Counted from the stretch's first letter, positions 11,471-24,222 are shown. The stretch: 64,000 nucleotides of DNA from Liolophura sinensis (GCF_032854445.1 NC_088297.1:14807335-14871334); one strand, 5' to 3'. The notes: generated by a model from the sequence alone, not told the origin. Translations and numbers: made by a program.

Positions 11471-12349
11471 TTATTTTCACAGCCTCTATTATTTTCCACT
11501 CTTCTACATGTAGATATTTTTTTGGCATTGTACATACAGAAGAACATTTTGGACACTTTACAATAAAAAAACCCCTTAACTATTATAGGTATACATTTCA
11601 ATTGTGCCATGGATATTTATAGTGCCTCGATATTTCAATACTTTTTGTAACTGTTATATTTTACATTTTCAAACGCAGACTTTTTTTTCTGTATGTACAT
11701 GTATACAAGCCATTTTGAACACGTTTTGTCCTCCGTGATAAAGCATGCCTCAGAATATTGAATGTGCCGAGATGAACACCATCTGCTTCCCTATCAGTAG
11801 ACAGCATGTCTCAACAACTTATTCTAGGCACAAACTTCAAATGACTTTTTTAGAGTCCACACGTATCTAGTAAGGAAGAGACTGAATTCAAGTTGATGAT
11901 TTTCTATATCAAGTTACAACTGAATGACTGTATTGTAGATTGAAACTTCTATATGTATTTTTCTTCTTTGTAGGAATTGCATAAATATACATATACATTA
12001 AAACTTTTTGACAGTTTTTTGAAAGTTTTAACACCTGTTGATATGATTCCAAACATTTATACTGACATAAGGCATAATGTTCAGACATTGGCTTTGAAGC
12101 TGATTGTAGATTACCCCTAATTCATTCCATCTTTTTGATCGCCTCTGCAACAAATATTTTGAAACATTCTGTTTTTTGAAATTAAGAGTTTCAGAAAAAA
12201 TGAAGTGTTGAAAATCAAAAGTATCACTTTGCACTGATTATGCGATTCTGAAAAAACATACCAAACTTTTGGTGAAAAACAGTACGTAGTTTTAATTATT
12301 TTATATGTACTGTGCAAATCTTCCTGTATTATACATGGGGAAAAAAATT

Positions 12350-12512
12350 CACGACCAGCCGCAGGTTGCTGACAGGCCATCCCATGTACAGCCATGGGTT
12401 TCCCCCAGGCTCTGCCTTATCTCCTCCCAACCTTTATTCTGGCCACCGTTGTATAAGTGACATATTCTTTAGCATGGCGTAAAACACCAATCAAATAAAT
12501 AAATAAATAAAT
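12350..12512. mobile_element. rearranged (self-inverted) RUDI-like SINE
   Basis: The first 44 bases read in minus SINE orientation (CCGCAGGTTGCTGACAGG). From about 12394 the element continues in plus orientation to an AAATAAATAAAT tail. The two pieces are joined head to middle. Confidence 0.65.
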
Positions 12513-12943
12513 GAAACATCCTGAGAGTGCAATGGGGTACCAATTTGCACAGTTTTATGAAGCTTGCATCTTTAATGACAGACAAATCATTTTTGGTGTG
12601 ATTTTCATAACAATCATATACATGAATTCCACTGAAAAAAAGTGCTTCAGTGATTGAAAAGGTTGAAGATTTACAATAAGTTGTAGTTCAAAGTCATCTT
12701 AATACTGTTTCCAAAAACCATTCCTTGATAAATACACATTTGGCCAAGTATATGAATAAAGATAGAGTTCCTGATTGCTTCATATGCATGTTGGCATCTG
12801 AAAATTTGTTCTTATTTCCAATATATTTCAGCTCTTGAAAAGACTTTCCGTCTTTGACATATTCAGACACATTTATTTGTGTTAATTGTTTTCAAATAAA
12901 AATTAAAACCTGAATTTCATGTGTGACCTATTTTTTTTACCTG

Positions 12944-13190
12944 CAACTCAGTGACCCAGTAAACTCTCACCAATGCAACTGCTGTGAGTTCGAAGTCCAG
13001 CTCATACTGATTTTCTCTCCGCCTGTATGTTGTAAGGTCTTCCAGTAACCTGCGGATGGTCATGCGTTCCCCCAGGCTCTGCAGAGCCCGGTTTCCTGCC
13101 ATCATAATGCCGGCCGCTGCTGTATAAGTGAAATATTCTTGAGTACGGCGTAGAAAATAAATCAAATAAATCAAATAAATAAATAAACTT
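12944..13190 (+). mobile_element. RUDI-like SINE
   Basis: Plus-orientation body from the CAATGCAACTGCTGTGAGTTC block to the AAATAAATAAAT tail. Confidence 0.85.
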
Positions 13191-13786
13191 TACAAATTTA
13201 TTGAACACAACCTTTCCAGATCAACATGTATTAAGCCTATGCCACTAGAGGAGGAAAGATTGTACCTTGATCATACAGGCTTTGATGTTAAGGGTGGCTT
13301 TAAGTAGGGAGGTTTGTCAGGTGCTCGGTCAAAGTCAAAGGTTTACTAGGGCACTCTGGTGTCCTCCACTCCTAAACTTGACTGTCACTGCACAAACTTT
13401 AGGTCAGGTCCACTAGTTGTATGTTTCTGTTAGATCTGTCACTTGAGATTTTCAAGCTTAAAGTTTAATACTGAACACTTAGTTCAGTGTTAGGTTAAAC
13501 TGAATGCTTCTCAATTCATCTCCTTCAGCCATTCGTTTAATGTTTAAATAGAATATGTTTTACTATTGATGAGAGATTTATATAACAGTGTGGTTAAACG
13601 TCATTTCAAGCAAACTCTATGTACATGTAAAATACTTCCATGCTACGAAATTGTGAAGCTCAATATGCAATATGCACCAGCTTGGAAGCAAGCACAGATG
13701 TTTTGGATGATTGGGTTGACATGCCTCACTATCAACAATGACCTACAACTAGATAGGCATGTTGTTTTCTTCGTGTTCAGTTTTAT
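13191..13786. other. no gene seen
   Basis: Unique-looking AT-rich sequence. One 78-codon frame near 13566 has no splice or family support. Confidence 0.4.
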
Positions 13787-14757
13787 TCATTTATTTGACT
13801 AGTGCTTTACACAGTAAATCAAGATGTTTCACTGGTACAGAGGCAGGCAACATTATTGTGGCAGGAAAATGGGCAGAGCCCCGCGGAAACCCATGATCAT
13901 CTGCAGGCAGGGTTCGCACGCCTGACGGCTCCAAAAAATTCAAAGACTTTTCAAGGACTTTCAAGTACTTTAAATACAAATTCAAGTACCTCAAACAAGT
14001 GTCACAATTTCCGCTTTCCGAATACTTGAATACAAACTGTGACAACAGGCGCAACTTGAATACTTTTTTAGGTCATTTCGTAAGCTTGGTGCAGCCATGC
14101 CGTGGCATTCGACCAGTACGCAGCCTTGTATTGGTGCCGTAACTGTGATAATTAAAAGCGCAGCTTAAGACATTTCCGCACAACGTACGCGCCCTATGAC
14201 TGATTGACACTGCTGGCGTCGCGCACAAACCAGTCCTTGAAATCTAGGAATTCATCACTAAAACAACAGTTGCCTAATGCCTTTTTTTCACACAAAAAAT
14301 CACTCTCAATGACTACAGCGTAAGTTCTTACCGCCAAATCAAAAAATGGAGATCTTAGTGCCCTCTGATGGAGAAAAGGAAGTCTGTAGTGGTGCAAAAC
14401 TATGACCGCGTACAGACCACCGGCGGCCGCTCTAGGTGCATGCCCATTGCCAGTTGATTCACAGATTCTTACCACCGAATAACTTTCTTCACGTGACACA
14501 AACAAAATCAAGTACTTTTAAGGACCTCCACATAAAAATGGTCAAATTCAAGCACTTTCCAGTCCTTGAATTACCAAAATAAAATTCAAGTACTTTCAGG
14601 GTTTTCAAGGGCCCGTACGAACCCTGAGCAGGTTGCTGGCAGACCTTCTCACCTATGACCTGAGAGGATGCCAGTATGAGCTGGACTTGAATTCACAGCG
14701 ATTGCATTGGTGGAAGGATCCTGATCGATTCCGCACAGGCCTCCCGTTGTGTTCAAT
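13787..14757 (-). mobile_element. RUDI-like SINE split by a nested DNA transposon
   Basis: The SINE tail and body are at 13787-13907. They resume at 14627 with GCAGGTTGCTGGCAG and run towards the tRNA end. The two halves are contiguous once the element at 13908-14626 is removed. Confidence 0.8.
13908..14626. mobile_element. hAT-like non-autonomous element
   Basis: The ends are inverted: CAGGGTTCGCACG at 13908 and CGTACGAACCCTG at the right edge. Both ends carry subterminal TTCAAGTACTTT/AAGGACTTT motifs. Flanks give an imperfect short duplication (CTGCAGG against GAGCAGG). The CAGGGTTCG end and these subterminal words fit hAT elements. No transposase reading frame is present. Confidence 0.7.
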
Positions 14758-15614
14758 TGTGCCTTCAGAATTCAATATGATTGAATGATTGAGTGATAGC
14801 TGTATATGTAAACCCTGTACCTCCTTCCATCAGAACAGTCACATGCAGTCACATCTGTAGTGCTGCCTCAACGAAACACAAAGCTGAAAGATACTAGACA
14901 AAGTAGCCCACCCAGTTACAATGTGATGACCACATCCCAGAAAAGGCAGGAAAATGGTAAAACTTGTACAGTTGAGAAGGTAGACAATTATTCAAGCATG
15001 ACATTGTATGTACATATGCACTCTCTTTGGGGCAGTGTTATTCTCATAATGTTATACCCAACTAAGTTTCTTCCTCAACAGTTTGCATGTACACAGAAAT
15101 AAAGGGAGATTACTCCCACTGGATCTGACGTTAGAAAAGTTTTTTCAGTAATTGTTTCCCCTTGCTTGCCCCCACTAAACAGGTCCAAACAAGTACACTA
15201 TTCAACAAATGTCAATTATGTTTTGTGGTTTTGAGAAACCAAAGACAAACTCATCTGTTATTTATATAAACACCAATTCTACCACTGTTTTGAATAATAT
15301 TTCAATAATTTAATACACGTAAAAAGCTATAGGCAATCATAATTTTGTCATTTACAAAATATCAGATGTAGACATTATAATCGTTCCAAAAATTCTTTTT
15401 CATGTACATGAATACAATTTTTAAAATGTAAAAAATAATAATACAACCTCTCTCATGTGAGCCTTTTCCCCCTTCTCAACCACTTCAAGCATACATACAT
15501 ATATGCTATGCTCCAATATCTGATAACAAATATAGTATTATAAATTCAATGATGGATCATTATGATGCAGGCGATGTGAATATTCATTATTATTGATCAA
15601 TTCCATACTCCAAT
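14758..15614. other. no gene seen
   Basis: AT-rich DNA with short chance reading frames only. Confidence 0.45.
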
Positions 15615-15752
15615 GAAGGTCTGCCAGCAACCTGCAGATGGTCGTGGGTTTCTTGTGGGTTTCCTCCCACCATAATGCTGGTTTTTGTCAAATAAGTGAA
15701 ATATTCTTGAATATGGCGTAAAACACAAACCAAATAAATGAATAAATCAATG
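15615..15752 (+). mobile_element. RUDI-like SINE fragment
   Basis: 3' half from GAAGGTCTGCCAGCAACCTG to the AAATAAATGAATAAA tail. Confidence 0.8.
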
Positions 15753-15939
15753 ACATACAGAAGAGTTTTTCATTTATAAGATGGGGGTAAGTCTGCTACA
15801 CCTGAATAATTATTATAATTATAGTGAATTATTATATGTTATGATATCTATGCATGGTACCTGGAAAACACAGTGGTTTGAATTTTACAATTAACCTTCA
15901 CTACATCCTGACATGTACCTAACCATCAGCACTATCCAA

Positions 15940-17160
15940 TGCCTCCTGATGGCCTCCATCACCCCCCACCCCGTCCACATTGTGTCCATACCTGTGGGAA
16001 CCCTGTTGTAAATATTTTTATACAACCTTCAGGCAATACCAATTTTATTTCAAGTTTTGTTTTACTAGTGAGCCGACACAAAAAAAAAAAAAAAAAATCT
16101 AAAAATGGAATAAAAAGAAAACTGAAACTCCACCTTTTTATCTGATCGGATGATGATATGTTTATCATTTTCCGGTGTTTTCAAAGCCTTCTGATCAAAT
16201 AAATACGTCTACACCTGGAAAATTGGCTGAGACTTTTATTTTTAAGTTTACTTTTATACTCTCCTGCTTAATTTAGAAAAAATTTACTCTGCTCTTACAA
16301 CAACAATGTAAATTGTTGTGGCCTTACTAAACCCTGATTATGCTGGTCATTCCTACTTTTCTAGGCCTGATGGTTATTTCCCCCCAGAAGTCAGCCACAT
16401 CTGTGTGAGCCCTGGCGTTGAAAGCGGCTAAATTTTTTTACAACCTATAGGCCACACAAATTTTACTTTGTGCTTTCCGGGTGAGCTGACCGTAACAAAA
16501 ATATCTCTAGATGGAATAAAAATAAAACTGAAAATCTACCTTTTTATTTTACCAGTTCTTTACAATTTTCTGTTTCTTTTTAAAATTTCCGATCATGTAA
16601 CTGGGTTTAAAACAAGGAAAATTGCTGAGACAGTCCACATTTTCCACAAATAAGATGACTTCAAGTTTTATTTATATACTGTCCTCCAACACTGGGGAAA
16701 AAATCTATTCTGTTCGTAAAACAACAATTTAAATTGTTGTGCCATTACCACACCCTGATTACACTTATCTAGGCCGGCTAAAACTTTTTTTTTTCAGATT
16801 ATGTCTATACCTATGCGAACTCTGGAATTAAAAGTAGCTGGATTTTTATAGCCTCTAGGTGACATCATTTCTAATTTGTGCTTTCCAGATGAACTGACAC
16901 TAATAAATCTAAAAATGGAAAAAAAAAGTAAATCATCAAACTCCACCTTTTTATTTTGTCAGACTTTGATATTTTGGTGATGTTTGTATTCGTGTGAATA
17001 TGTCTACAACACGAAAAATTGAATCTTGCCACAAATAAGATGAAATTTTTATTTTTATACCCTCCTACACACTTGGAAAAAACTTGGATTTATTCTGACC
17101 GTAAAACAACCATATAAACTGGTCTGGCCTTACGGCACCCTCAATCATCATCGCACACAC
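15940..17160. repeat. ~410-bp tandem repeat, three diverged units
   Basis: The block ATCTAAAAATGGAATAAAA followed by CTCCACCTTTTTAT recurs near 16088, 16505 and 16910. Each is preceded by a TGTG..AACCCTG and TTTTTATACAACCT-like stretch. Non-coding. Confidence 0.7.
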
Positions 17161-17760
17161 ATGTAGCCATTATAAAAGATTTACTTTCCAATCTCACTAC
17201 CATTCATGTTTCAACGCAAAGACGAGTTGACAGGTCATGTTTGATATGTGCATTTATCAGCCGACTTTCACTAAGCCTTCACAATGACCTGTTTACAGTA
17301 TTAATCAATCAGCTATTGAGAGATCTGTATAGAGTATTCAGTCCTGTCAACAGTGCTAGGCTTTTACTATACCCAGTCCATTCCCAGGTCACAATTAACA
17401 CAGTGGCACTAAAGAGAGAATTCCTCAGTTGGTATACAAATGAAAGAACGTACATGTAAGGTCAGCAGAAAGTATGGGAGGTCTGTTAGTAGAGAGGTTG
17501 AAAACCTTGAAAGTTGTGTGTATGTGGGGGGTGGAGGGCCAGGGGGGTGGGGTAGAAGTGTTACTTTTGTGTGTGCGTTTTAGCTACATATCAATATTGA
17601 TAAACAGCTTAGAGTGAAGGGTACAGGTAGTTATAATGTCTAGTGTTTAGAAGAACAGGCTGAAGTTGGCAAAGTTTGAAGTCAGAGTGACCAGTCACTT
17701 CTCATTCTTCATTTAATACACCTGAGGTCTTCTGATTAGCTTGTACGCCTGAGAATCTGC
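17161..17760. other. no gene seen
   Basis: Contains a G-rich patch (17520-17560). One 72-codon frame at 17241 has no support. Confidence 0.4.
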
Positions 17761-18126
17761 CCAAAAAACATTTCCAGAAAGGAGAAATCTTATCTGGCCA
17801 AGAAGTTCACAATCAGCCAAAGAATGTCAGAGCCTCGGTGAGTTGATTATGCAGGTGTAATAACATGCAGGAATTGAAAGTTCAAAAAAACATTTCCAGA
17901 AAGGAGAAATCTTATCTGGTCAAGAAGTTCACAATCAGCCAAAGAATGTCAGAGCTTCGGTGAGTTGATTATGCAGGTGTAATAACATGCAGGAATTGAA
18001 AGTTCCAAAAAACATTTCCAGAAAGGAGAAATCTTATCTGGTCAAGAAGTTCACAATCAGCCAAAGAATGTCAGAGCCTCGGTGAGTTGATTATGCAGGT
18101 GTAATAACATGCAGGAATTGAAAGTT
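17761..18126. repeat. 122-bp tandem repeat, three near-identical units
   Basis: Units start at 17761, 17883 and 18005 and differ at only a few positions (for example CTGGCCAAG against CTGGTCAAG). The array ends about 800 bp before the 5' UTR exon of paralogue 2. Very recent duplication. Confidence 0.95.
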
Positions 18127-18923
18127 CTCCCACCTGTTGCATGTGACAAGTAATTCTTTTCTCACCTGTCAAAGTTTCTCTACCTGAACACACCTGTCTT
18201 GGGTCTAGGCTTCATGATATTATTTACTTTCATATACAAAGCTGCAGAAAAAAGTGAACTTGTGAGTTTTTTTGCTGAATTTCTGCAGCTTACCAGGCAG
18301 CTGCGAGAAGAATTCTTTAGCCAGATAATAATTTAAGTGCTAATTTATTAAATGTCATGCTTATCTTTGGTATGGAATCAGTTTTCAGTGAAAATTTCAG
18401 AATATTATAAGACAAGCCGGGATTATATCCAGATCACACATTTCCCTATTTCATCATTCAAAAAAAAAAAATCAATATATAAATAAATAAGCAAATAAAT
18501 AACAAGGCATGACAAAAATATAGGTAGTGTTCAGAGCCTTATGAGAATTTCAAACTAGGAACAGTGAAAAGTTTATCATTGAAATTTAAGTTCTTCTTTA
18601 CATTACGTTTTTTAAAGGGGAAATCAATTTCAATGCATAAAACAACAAATCATTGTTACCAATAGTAAAAATCTCATTTGATTCTTTAGATTTTTGTCCT
18701 TTGTCCTTTAAAAGTGTCCCGTTAAGGGACACAGCATCAGGCCTGGTATATAGCACACTGCTAGCATTAGTGCTTATGGTGTTATATCAAGATATGTCTA
18801 TGGTAATACATCTTTCTTTCACCCAGTGAAGATTTTGACGTACAAAATCTCGATACTAAACTCATAATGATATATGACAGGCATTATCATAATTAATTAG
18901 TGGTTTGATTTCTTCATTTTCAG
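18127..18923. other. putative intron or upstream region of paralogue 2
   Basis: No gene seen. It ends in a pyrimidine-rich TTCTTCATTTTCAG acceptor at 18923. Confidence 0.4.
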
Positions 18924-19217
18924 TTGGGGCTGGAGCTTTACCTACCTGTATCTTGGACATGTCTCAAAATGAGCACTGTATTAGAGACCACTTCTAAGGA
19001 GCTTGCAGCTTAGAAGACTTGATGTTTATACTTCTACAGAAACTTCAGCCAGCCACATCCTGGACAGATCCAGAAATAAACTCTCAAGACTCTGAGCTCA
19101 TCTAAGAACATTTAGGTTGGATATACCTTGGAAGAACATAGAACTTCACTGAAGTGATCTGCTATTTAATATCAACTGAGATTTACCCTGAGCACGAACA
19201 CTCTTCACAGAAACTGA
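18924..19217 (+). other. probable 5' UTR exon of paralogue 2
   Basis: Follows the acceptor at 18923. It contains short upstream ATGs (for example 18958, a 12-codon frame) before the main start. Confidence 0.45.
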
Positions 19218-21311
19218 ATGAAAACAATGACTATGGCTGACAATTCAAGGATTGATGGTGACACTAAAAAAGCTGTGAAGGTCAAAGATGACATTCCAAG
19301 CAATGAGGGAAGTACTGAAAAAGCTGTGACTGACAAAATTGATAATACAAGGACTGACGGTGATATTGGCAAAAATGTTAAAATCAAAGCTGATAATTCA
19401 AAAATTTTTGGTGACCCTGAAAAGGCTGTGAAGGTCAAAGATGACATTTCAAGCACCGATGGTAGGACTGAAAAAGCTATGACTGACACAGTTGACAATT
19501 CGGAGGCTGATAGCGATATTGGAAAAACTGTGAAGGTCAAAGCTGATAATTCAAGAATTTTTGGAGGCTTTGAAAAGGCTGTGCAGGTCAAGAATGACAT
19601 TTCAAGCATTGATGGTAGGACAGAAAAAGCTGTGACTGACAAAGTTGACAATTCGAAGACTGAGGGCGATACTGGAAAAACTGCAAAAGTCAAAGCTGAC
19701 AATTCAAGGATTGATGGTGATATTGAAAAAACTGTGAAAGCCAAACTGTTGCCAGAGATAGCTGAAGACGAAGGGGTGTCTGATGAACTCTACACTAACC
19801 TGTACTCCTGGCTTTGTGGTGCCATTCAGCAGGAGCGCAATCATTGGAAGCGCCAAATAGATGTCACGCTTCAGGCGCTGAATCAGCACCACAAAGAGAC
19901 GCTAACACATCAGACAAAGCTGCAGACACTTCTCAGCAAACTCGACCCAAATGCCCAACAGAGTTTCCAAAATGATCAAAATGGTCACAGTGAGGAAAAT
20001 TTTGAAGAGAAGGAAGTTCCATCAACACAGAAGCTCCTGGAGGAACTTGAAGCAAAGCTTGATATTATTCTGGATCATGGTGATTGCAATGGTGGTAAAA
20101 ATTCAGAAACCCACAGTTCTCAAACCAGGCTATGTCCAACTCACAGATTAGAGTCCAAACCAAAATCAGATGACAAGAGCGTGCTATTAGCGGAGAGCAA
20201 TGGACCTCACTTGCAATCAGTATCAGGAACATACAGACAACAACAGCGGCAACCAACACGTTGGAACTAAAACGTGCTCAGTGCCTCAACTAAGCCACGG
20301 CACCAATTCTCAAGACTTTGACAATGATTTGATGCCAGGTTCAACAGAAAACATTGTAAAGGATAACAAGAAAATCCCAACTGAAAAGTTGTCACCAGAG
20401 CATTTAGGCAATGATGCTGGTGTACCACCTTCATGCTCAAATGTCCCAGATTCCCAAACCAATCAAAATGATGGTGGCCACGTGGAGAATTCTGAGTTTA
20501 GAAGCAAGCCACTGAATACTGAATCCCAAGGCAAGGCAGTCCCAATCTCAAACTATCAGGTGTGGTCTTCAGTCCAACGAGGGGCTAACCATGGCAAACC
20601 ATACACACATCCTTATTTGAAGAGATCATCGCCTACACAGCTCAAAGAGACGTTCTCAGTAAAGAAGCTCACATCTTTGTCTCAGGACGAGAGGCAAAAG
20701 TATGAGAAAGCGATACAGAGTAAGAAAACCGAAATAAAGTACCTCAGGTCCGACCTTGAGGAAGCCATGGATCAGATCCAAAAGTTGCAGAAGGTCATTC
20801 AAAGGCTTTATATTCTGAATCGACACCTCAACGAGACTCCGAGGGGAGTTAAAGATTCGTCTAATGCCGTCAAGGATACATCTACCAATGAGAGAAACCC
20901 ACAAAGGGTCAACAGAGATGCACCAAGAAACAAAAAGGATATACCTACAAACGTGAACACGGAGGGGCTGGGAAGAAGACTGAGAAGCAGGGTATATCAA
21001 CCAGCATGCCAAGCCTAAACAGCCTTCCTGTGTTTCAAGCCATGCCCGGGGCAGAAATGGCACTGTGGAAGCTCCGCGTGAAGCAGCGTAACATCCAAGG
21101 GAAGAAAACTGAGGTTGCACAATGTCTACGATGTCAGCGGCTGTTTCGTCCATCAGAAAACAACAACATTTCCTGTCGTTACCATCGAAATGGTCAGCAG
21201 ACCGTGGAAAAATATGACACTAATGGCAAACTCGTGCAAGTGGTCTACAAATGGGCATGTTGTCAAAGGAAGGTGGATGCACCCGGCTGTACTCATAGTC
21301 AACACATCTGA
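19218..21311 (+). pseudogene. paralogue 2: 17-aa repeats, coiled coil and CHORD-like finger, with two frame breaks
   Basis: The ATG at 19218 directly follows an in-frame TGA, which fixes the start. Frame A runs 19218-20270, frame B 20191-21018, then frame A resumes at 20892 and ends at 21311. A +1 shift lies between 20191 and 20270 and a -1 shift between 20892 and 21018; together they restore the frame. Neither overlap leaves room for a normal intron in phase. Residues 8-177 are ten 17-residue repeats. The module WLCGAIQQERNHW lies near residue 196. Frame B encodes a coiled coil (DLEEAMDQIQKLQKVIQRL). The end is a 63-residue finger with the same Cys/His spacing as paralogue 1, also stopping one residue after the last His. 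It could be a recent pseudogene, or the breaks could be assembly or base-call errors; the coding character either side is strong. AATAAA lies at 21610. Confidence 0.75.
19239..19748 (+). repeat. 51-nt coding repeat, 10 units (17 aa each)
   Basis: Consensus resembles DNSRIDGDIEKAVKVKA. Units also follow a three-unit (153-nt) higher-order pattern, beginning DNS-, DIS- and DN(S/T)-, so the array grew by triplets. The product is charged and low in hydrophobics, probably extended or disordered. Confidence 0.9.
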
Positions 21312-22311
21312 TTGGACTGAGAGAGACAGATGAGGATGCTCAATTGGATTATTTTTTGATAGTGGTTTAATGCCATACGCAAGAATTTTTCACTTCAGCT
21401 TTTTGTAGGTGAGGGAAACAGAAATGCTTGGACAATCCAGACTCTGTGGGAAGTCTGCTTATCTAGACATTATACATATATAAAGCTGGCTAAAGTTAGA
21501 AACTCCATCATATTTCTTTACCGGTGGCCATGGCACAACACAAAAATCATTGTAACATTTACAGGTGCACTATCTTCCAGACGTAAATGTATATTATTGA
21601 AATAATTGTAATAAATTTAAAGAAACTGAATATATGAACCTGACTCCTACCATGAATTACCAGTGAAAAGTAGCCTGAGTGTCATAAAACCCTGAAAAGT
21701 TTTGCATTTGGTGTCTGTTAATGGGGCTGTTTAAAATTCCATGCAATCATGCAACCACAATGAGGTAGTGCATTGCTCAGAGAGGAACACAAAGTCTTAA
21801 AGGATGTAAGGTAATCTTCATGCGTCTAACTCTTTTGGCTTGGAACCCTCTTCAAATTGTTTGGATTTTTATTATTCTGCTTCTTCAACACCTTGTTGCC
21901 AAGAAACCATTTTGAGTAATTTTAGTGAAATTTTATGAGCCCATAGTTGAAATTAGCGTTAATTTCGGCGTGAGAGAGTCGAATAAAGTGAGTCACGTGA
22001 CCTGGTACCCACTCTGGAATTTGTTCAAAAACTTATGAACAACATTCTTCTCCTTAATAACTAATTTAAAAAGAATATAAATTTTAAAATTTCCGATTTG
22101 CTGAACAAGCTCCTGCTATCACTATAAGGAATGTAATCTTTACACACACTTCCTTGTTTGTTATGGGAACCCTCAACAGTTTTTTTCTAAACATCAGTAA
22201 AGCCACTGATGTCCGACCTGAAGCCATTGTAGTGTTGTTGATGTTAGTGTAAACTCTTTAGGTGACTCTGCTGTTCACAGAAGAGTAGGTACTGTTGGGC
22301 ATCAGGTGCTG
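21312..22311. other. 3' flank of paralogue 2
   Basis: AT-rich. AATAAA at 21610-21615 is a candidate poly(A) signal. No other gene seen. Confidence 0.5.
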
Positions 22312-22513
22312 TAGTTCTTCAACCTTTTTCACGTTTTTTTGCAAAGAGTTCATTCAAGCATATTCTGAAGGCATTATTCTGTGATGACTGATAAAATTAT
22401 ACTTTTTGCATTATAAGCCCTGAAACTTCCCAATAATCCAAAATCAAATTTAAAAATGTGCATAAACTGCACTGAAAGTTGCTCTTTCACATGGGAAAAA
22501 GGCTGAGTAACTA
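22312..22513. mobile_element. MITE-like element A2
   Basis: Starts AGTTCTTCAACCTTTTTCACG and ends in a reverse-complement-like GGGAAAAAGGCTGAGTAACT. The interior matches A1, A4 and A5. Confidence 0.6.
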
Positions 22514-23953
22514 GTGTAATGTGACACAGTCTGGAAATCTTGTACACGACCAGAAGAGATTTGAATTCCAGCATCAATCCAGAAATTGTTTTGTACTGTT
22601 TCATTTTCGAACAGAGACACTGACAAAGGGAGGTAATGAGAGTCTTGTGAAGTGCTGACAAAGCAGGCTTATATTGGCCTTTTATTGGGACACTCGCTTA
22701 ACTGCCACCTGTACTTACACCTGAGTGCTACTGTATGCCGCTAAGTATTATATCAAGTGACCTGTTGAAGATGTCGTACCACCCAGACCAAGCAGATATC
22801 TATATCTATGCCTGTAGATACCATAATTATTCACACGGCACAGTTCTTCACACCATACACGTGACAAATTCAGTCTTTTACAAAATTTAACAATTTACCA
22901 CACGTGTACCTGCAATATTTTTACACTTGGCATCAAAATACAAAATCAGGGCCAGGCCCAGAAAAAAAAGGTTCTGATCCTAAACACTGAAGCTGTCATA
23001 ATCGTGAAGGACATTTCATGCTCAGAGATTTTATGTCAGTGAATCAAAGGAACTTTTAAACTAAAGTTTTTATTGGTACTAGTGTCTGAAATCATCATAT
23101 TTTTGTTCAAATTATTTGTTAGTTTTTAACACAGCTTGATTAACTCGCTCACCAACAAAAATGCCGCTTTACATACATGTACATGAATATGTCCCTGATA
23201 ATACTAGATATACCAATTTATAATATCTTACTATGATAATATTTATTTATTTACTTCATTGGTGTTTTAATACTACTCTCAGAATATGGCATTCTGGATC
23301 ACTTTCACAAACCTTCATAAAACAGATAGCTACCTAAAGATTTCGTAAATCACCAGAAACTTTTACACTGACTTACAAAGTTTACCGGATTAGTGTCCAG
23401 ATTTATTTCTTGATCTTAATTCTAAAGATTATAACATGTTGAAACAGTAAATTACCAGGAGGTCTTCTGAGAAGCGTAATAATGACTCACCCAAAAAACA
23501 GATTTACTGCCCTAGCCAATTCCCACCAACTGGTCGCATGCCACGAACCAGGCTAGCTGGTCTAAATAACCCGGGAATTCTTATCAAAATGAAGCCATTT
23601 ACAAGATCGATTCTAGCTACACAGAAGCAAATTTACTGCTGCATCACTCTGAATCCATAGTGGGTGACACTGACGTTCTGATTTGTGACACTAACATTTC
23701 TCGGCAGACTTCAGATTCCGAGTTTTCGAACGTTGAGTTTGATCCTAGTCCAGGCATTTCCAACTGCAGAGACAATACAGACTGAGAAGCTATAGCTTTA
23801 CCCTGCGTTTAACTTAAGATTTAATATTTAGTTACTATTCTTTCTCTATGTCTGCTCCACAGTAAAATATCATTCTATTCCCCGATGGATTCTAAATTCA
23901 TATCCATATGCGGTACTACATACCGGTACATGTTACTGTCGGCATTCCAAATT
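22514..23953. other. no gene recognised; short open stretch near 23.6 kb
   Basis: A SINE tail fragment lies at 23241-23290. Between about 23590 and 23785 one plus frame is open, Ser/Asp/Glu-rich (SRQTSDSEFSNVEFDPSP) and ends in TGA. It looks coding-like but has no start, splice context or family match that I recognise. Confidence 0.3.
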
Positions 23954-24222
23954 GATTTATTTATTTATTTGATTGGTGTTTAACGCCCTACTCAAGAATA
24001 TTTCACTTATACGACGGCGACCAGCATTATGGTGGGTGGAAACCGGGCAGAGCCCGGGGGAAACCCACAGCCATCCGCAGGTTGCTGCCAGACCTTCCCA
24101 CTAACGGCCGGAGAGGAAGCCAGCATGAGATGGACTTGAACTCACAGCAACCGCATTGGTGAGAGACTCCTGGGTCATTATGCTGCGCTAGCGCGCTAAC
24201 CAACTGAGCCACGGAGGCCCCC
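23954..24222 (-). mobile_element. RUDI-like SINE, full length with tRNA-like head
   Basis: Read on the minus strand, the head GGGGGCCTCCGTGGCTCAGT with TTAGCGCGCTAGCGCAGC is tRNA-like. The tail is TTTATTTATTT on the plus strand. Confidence 0.9.
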
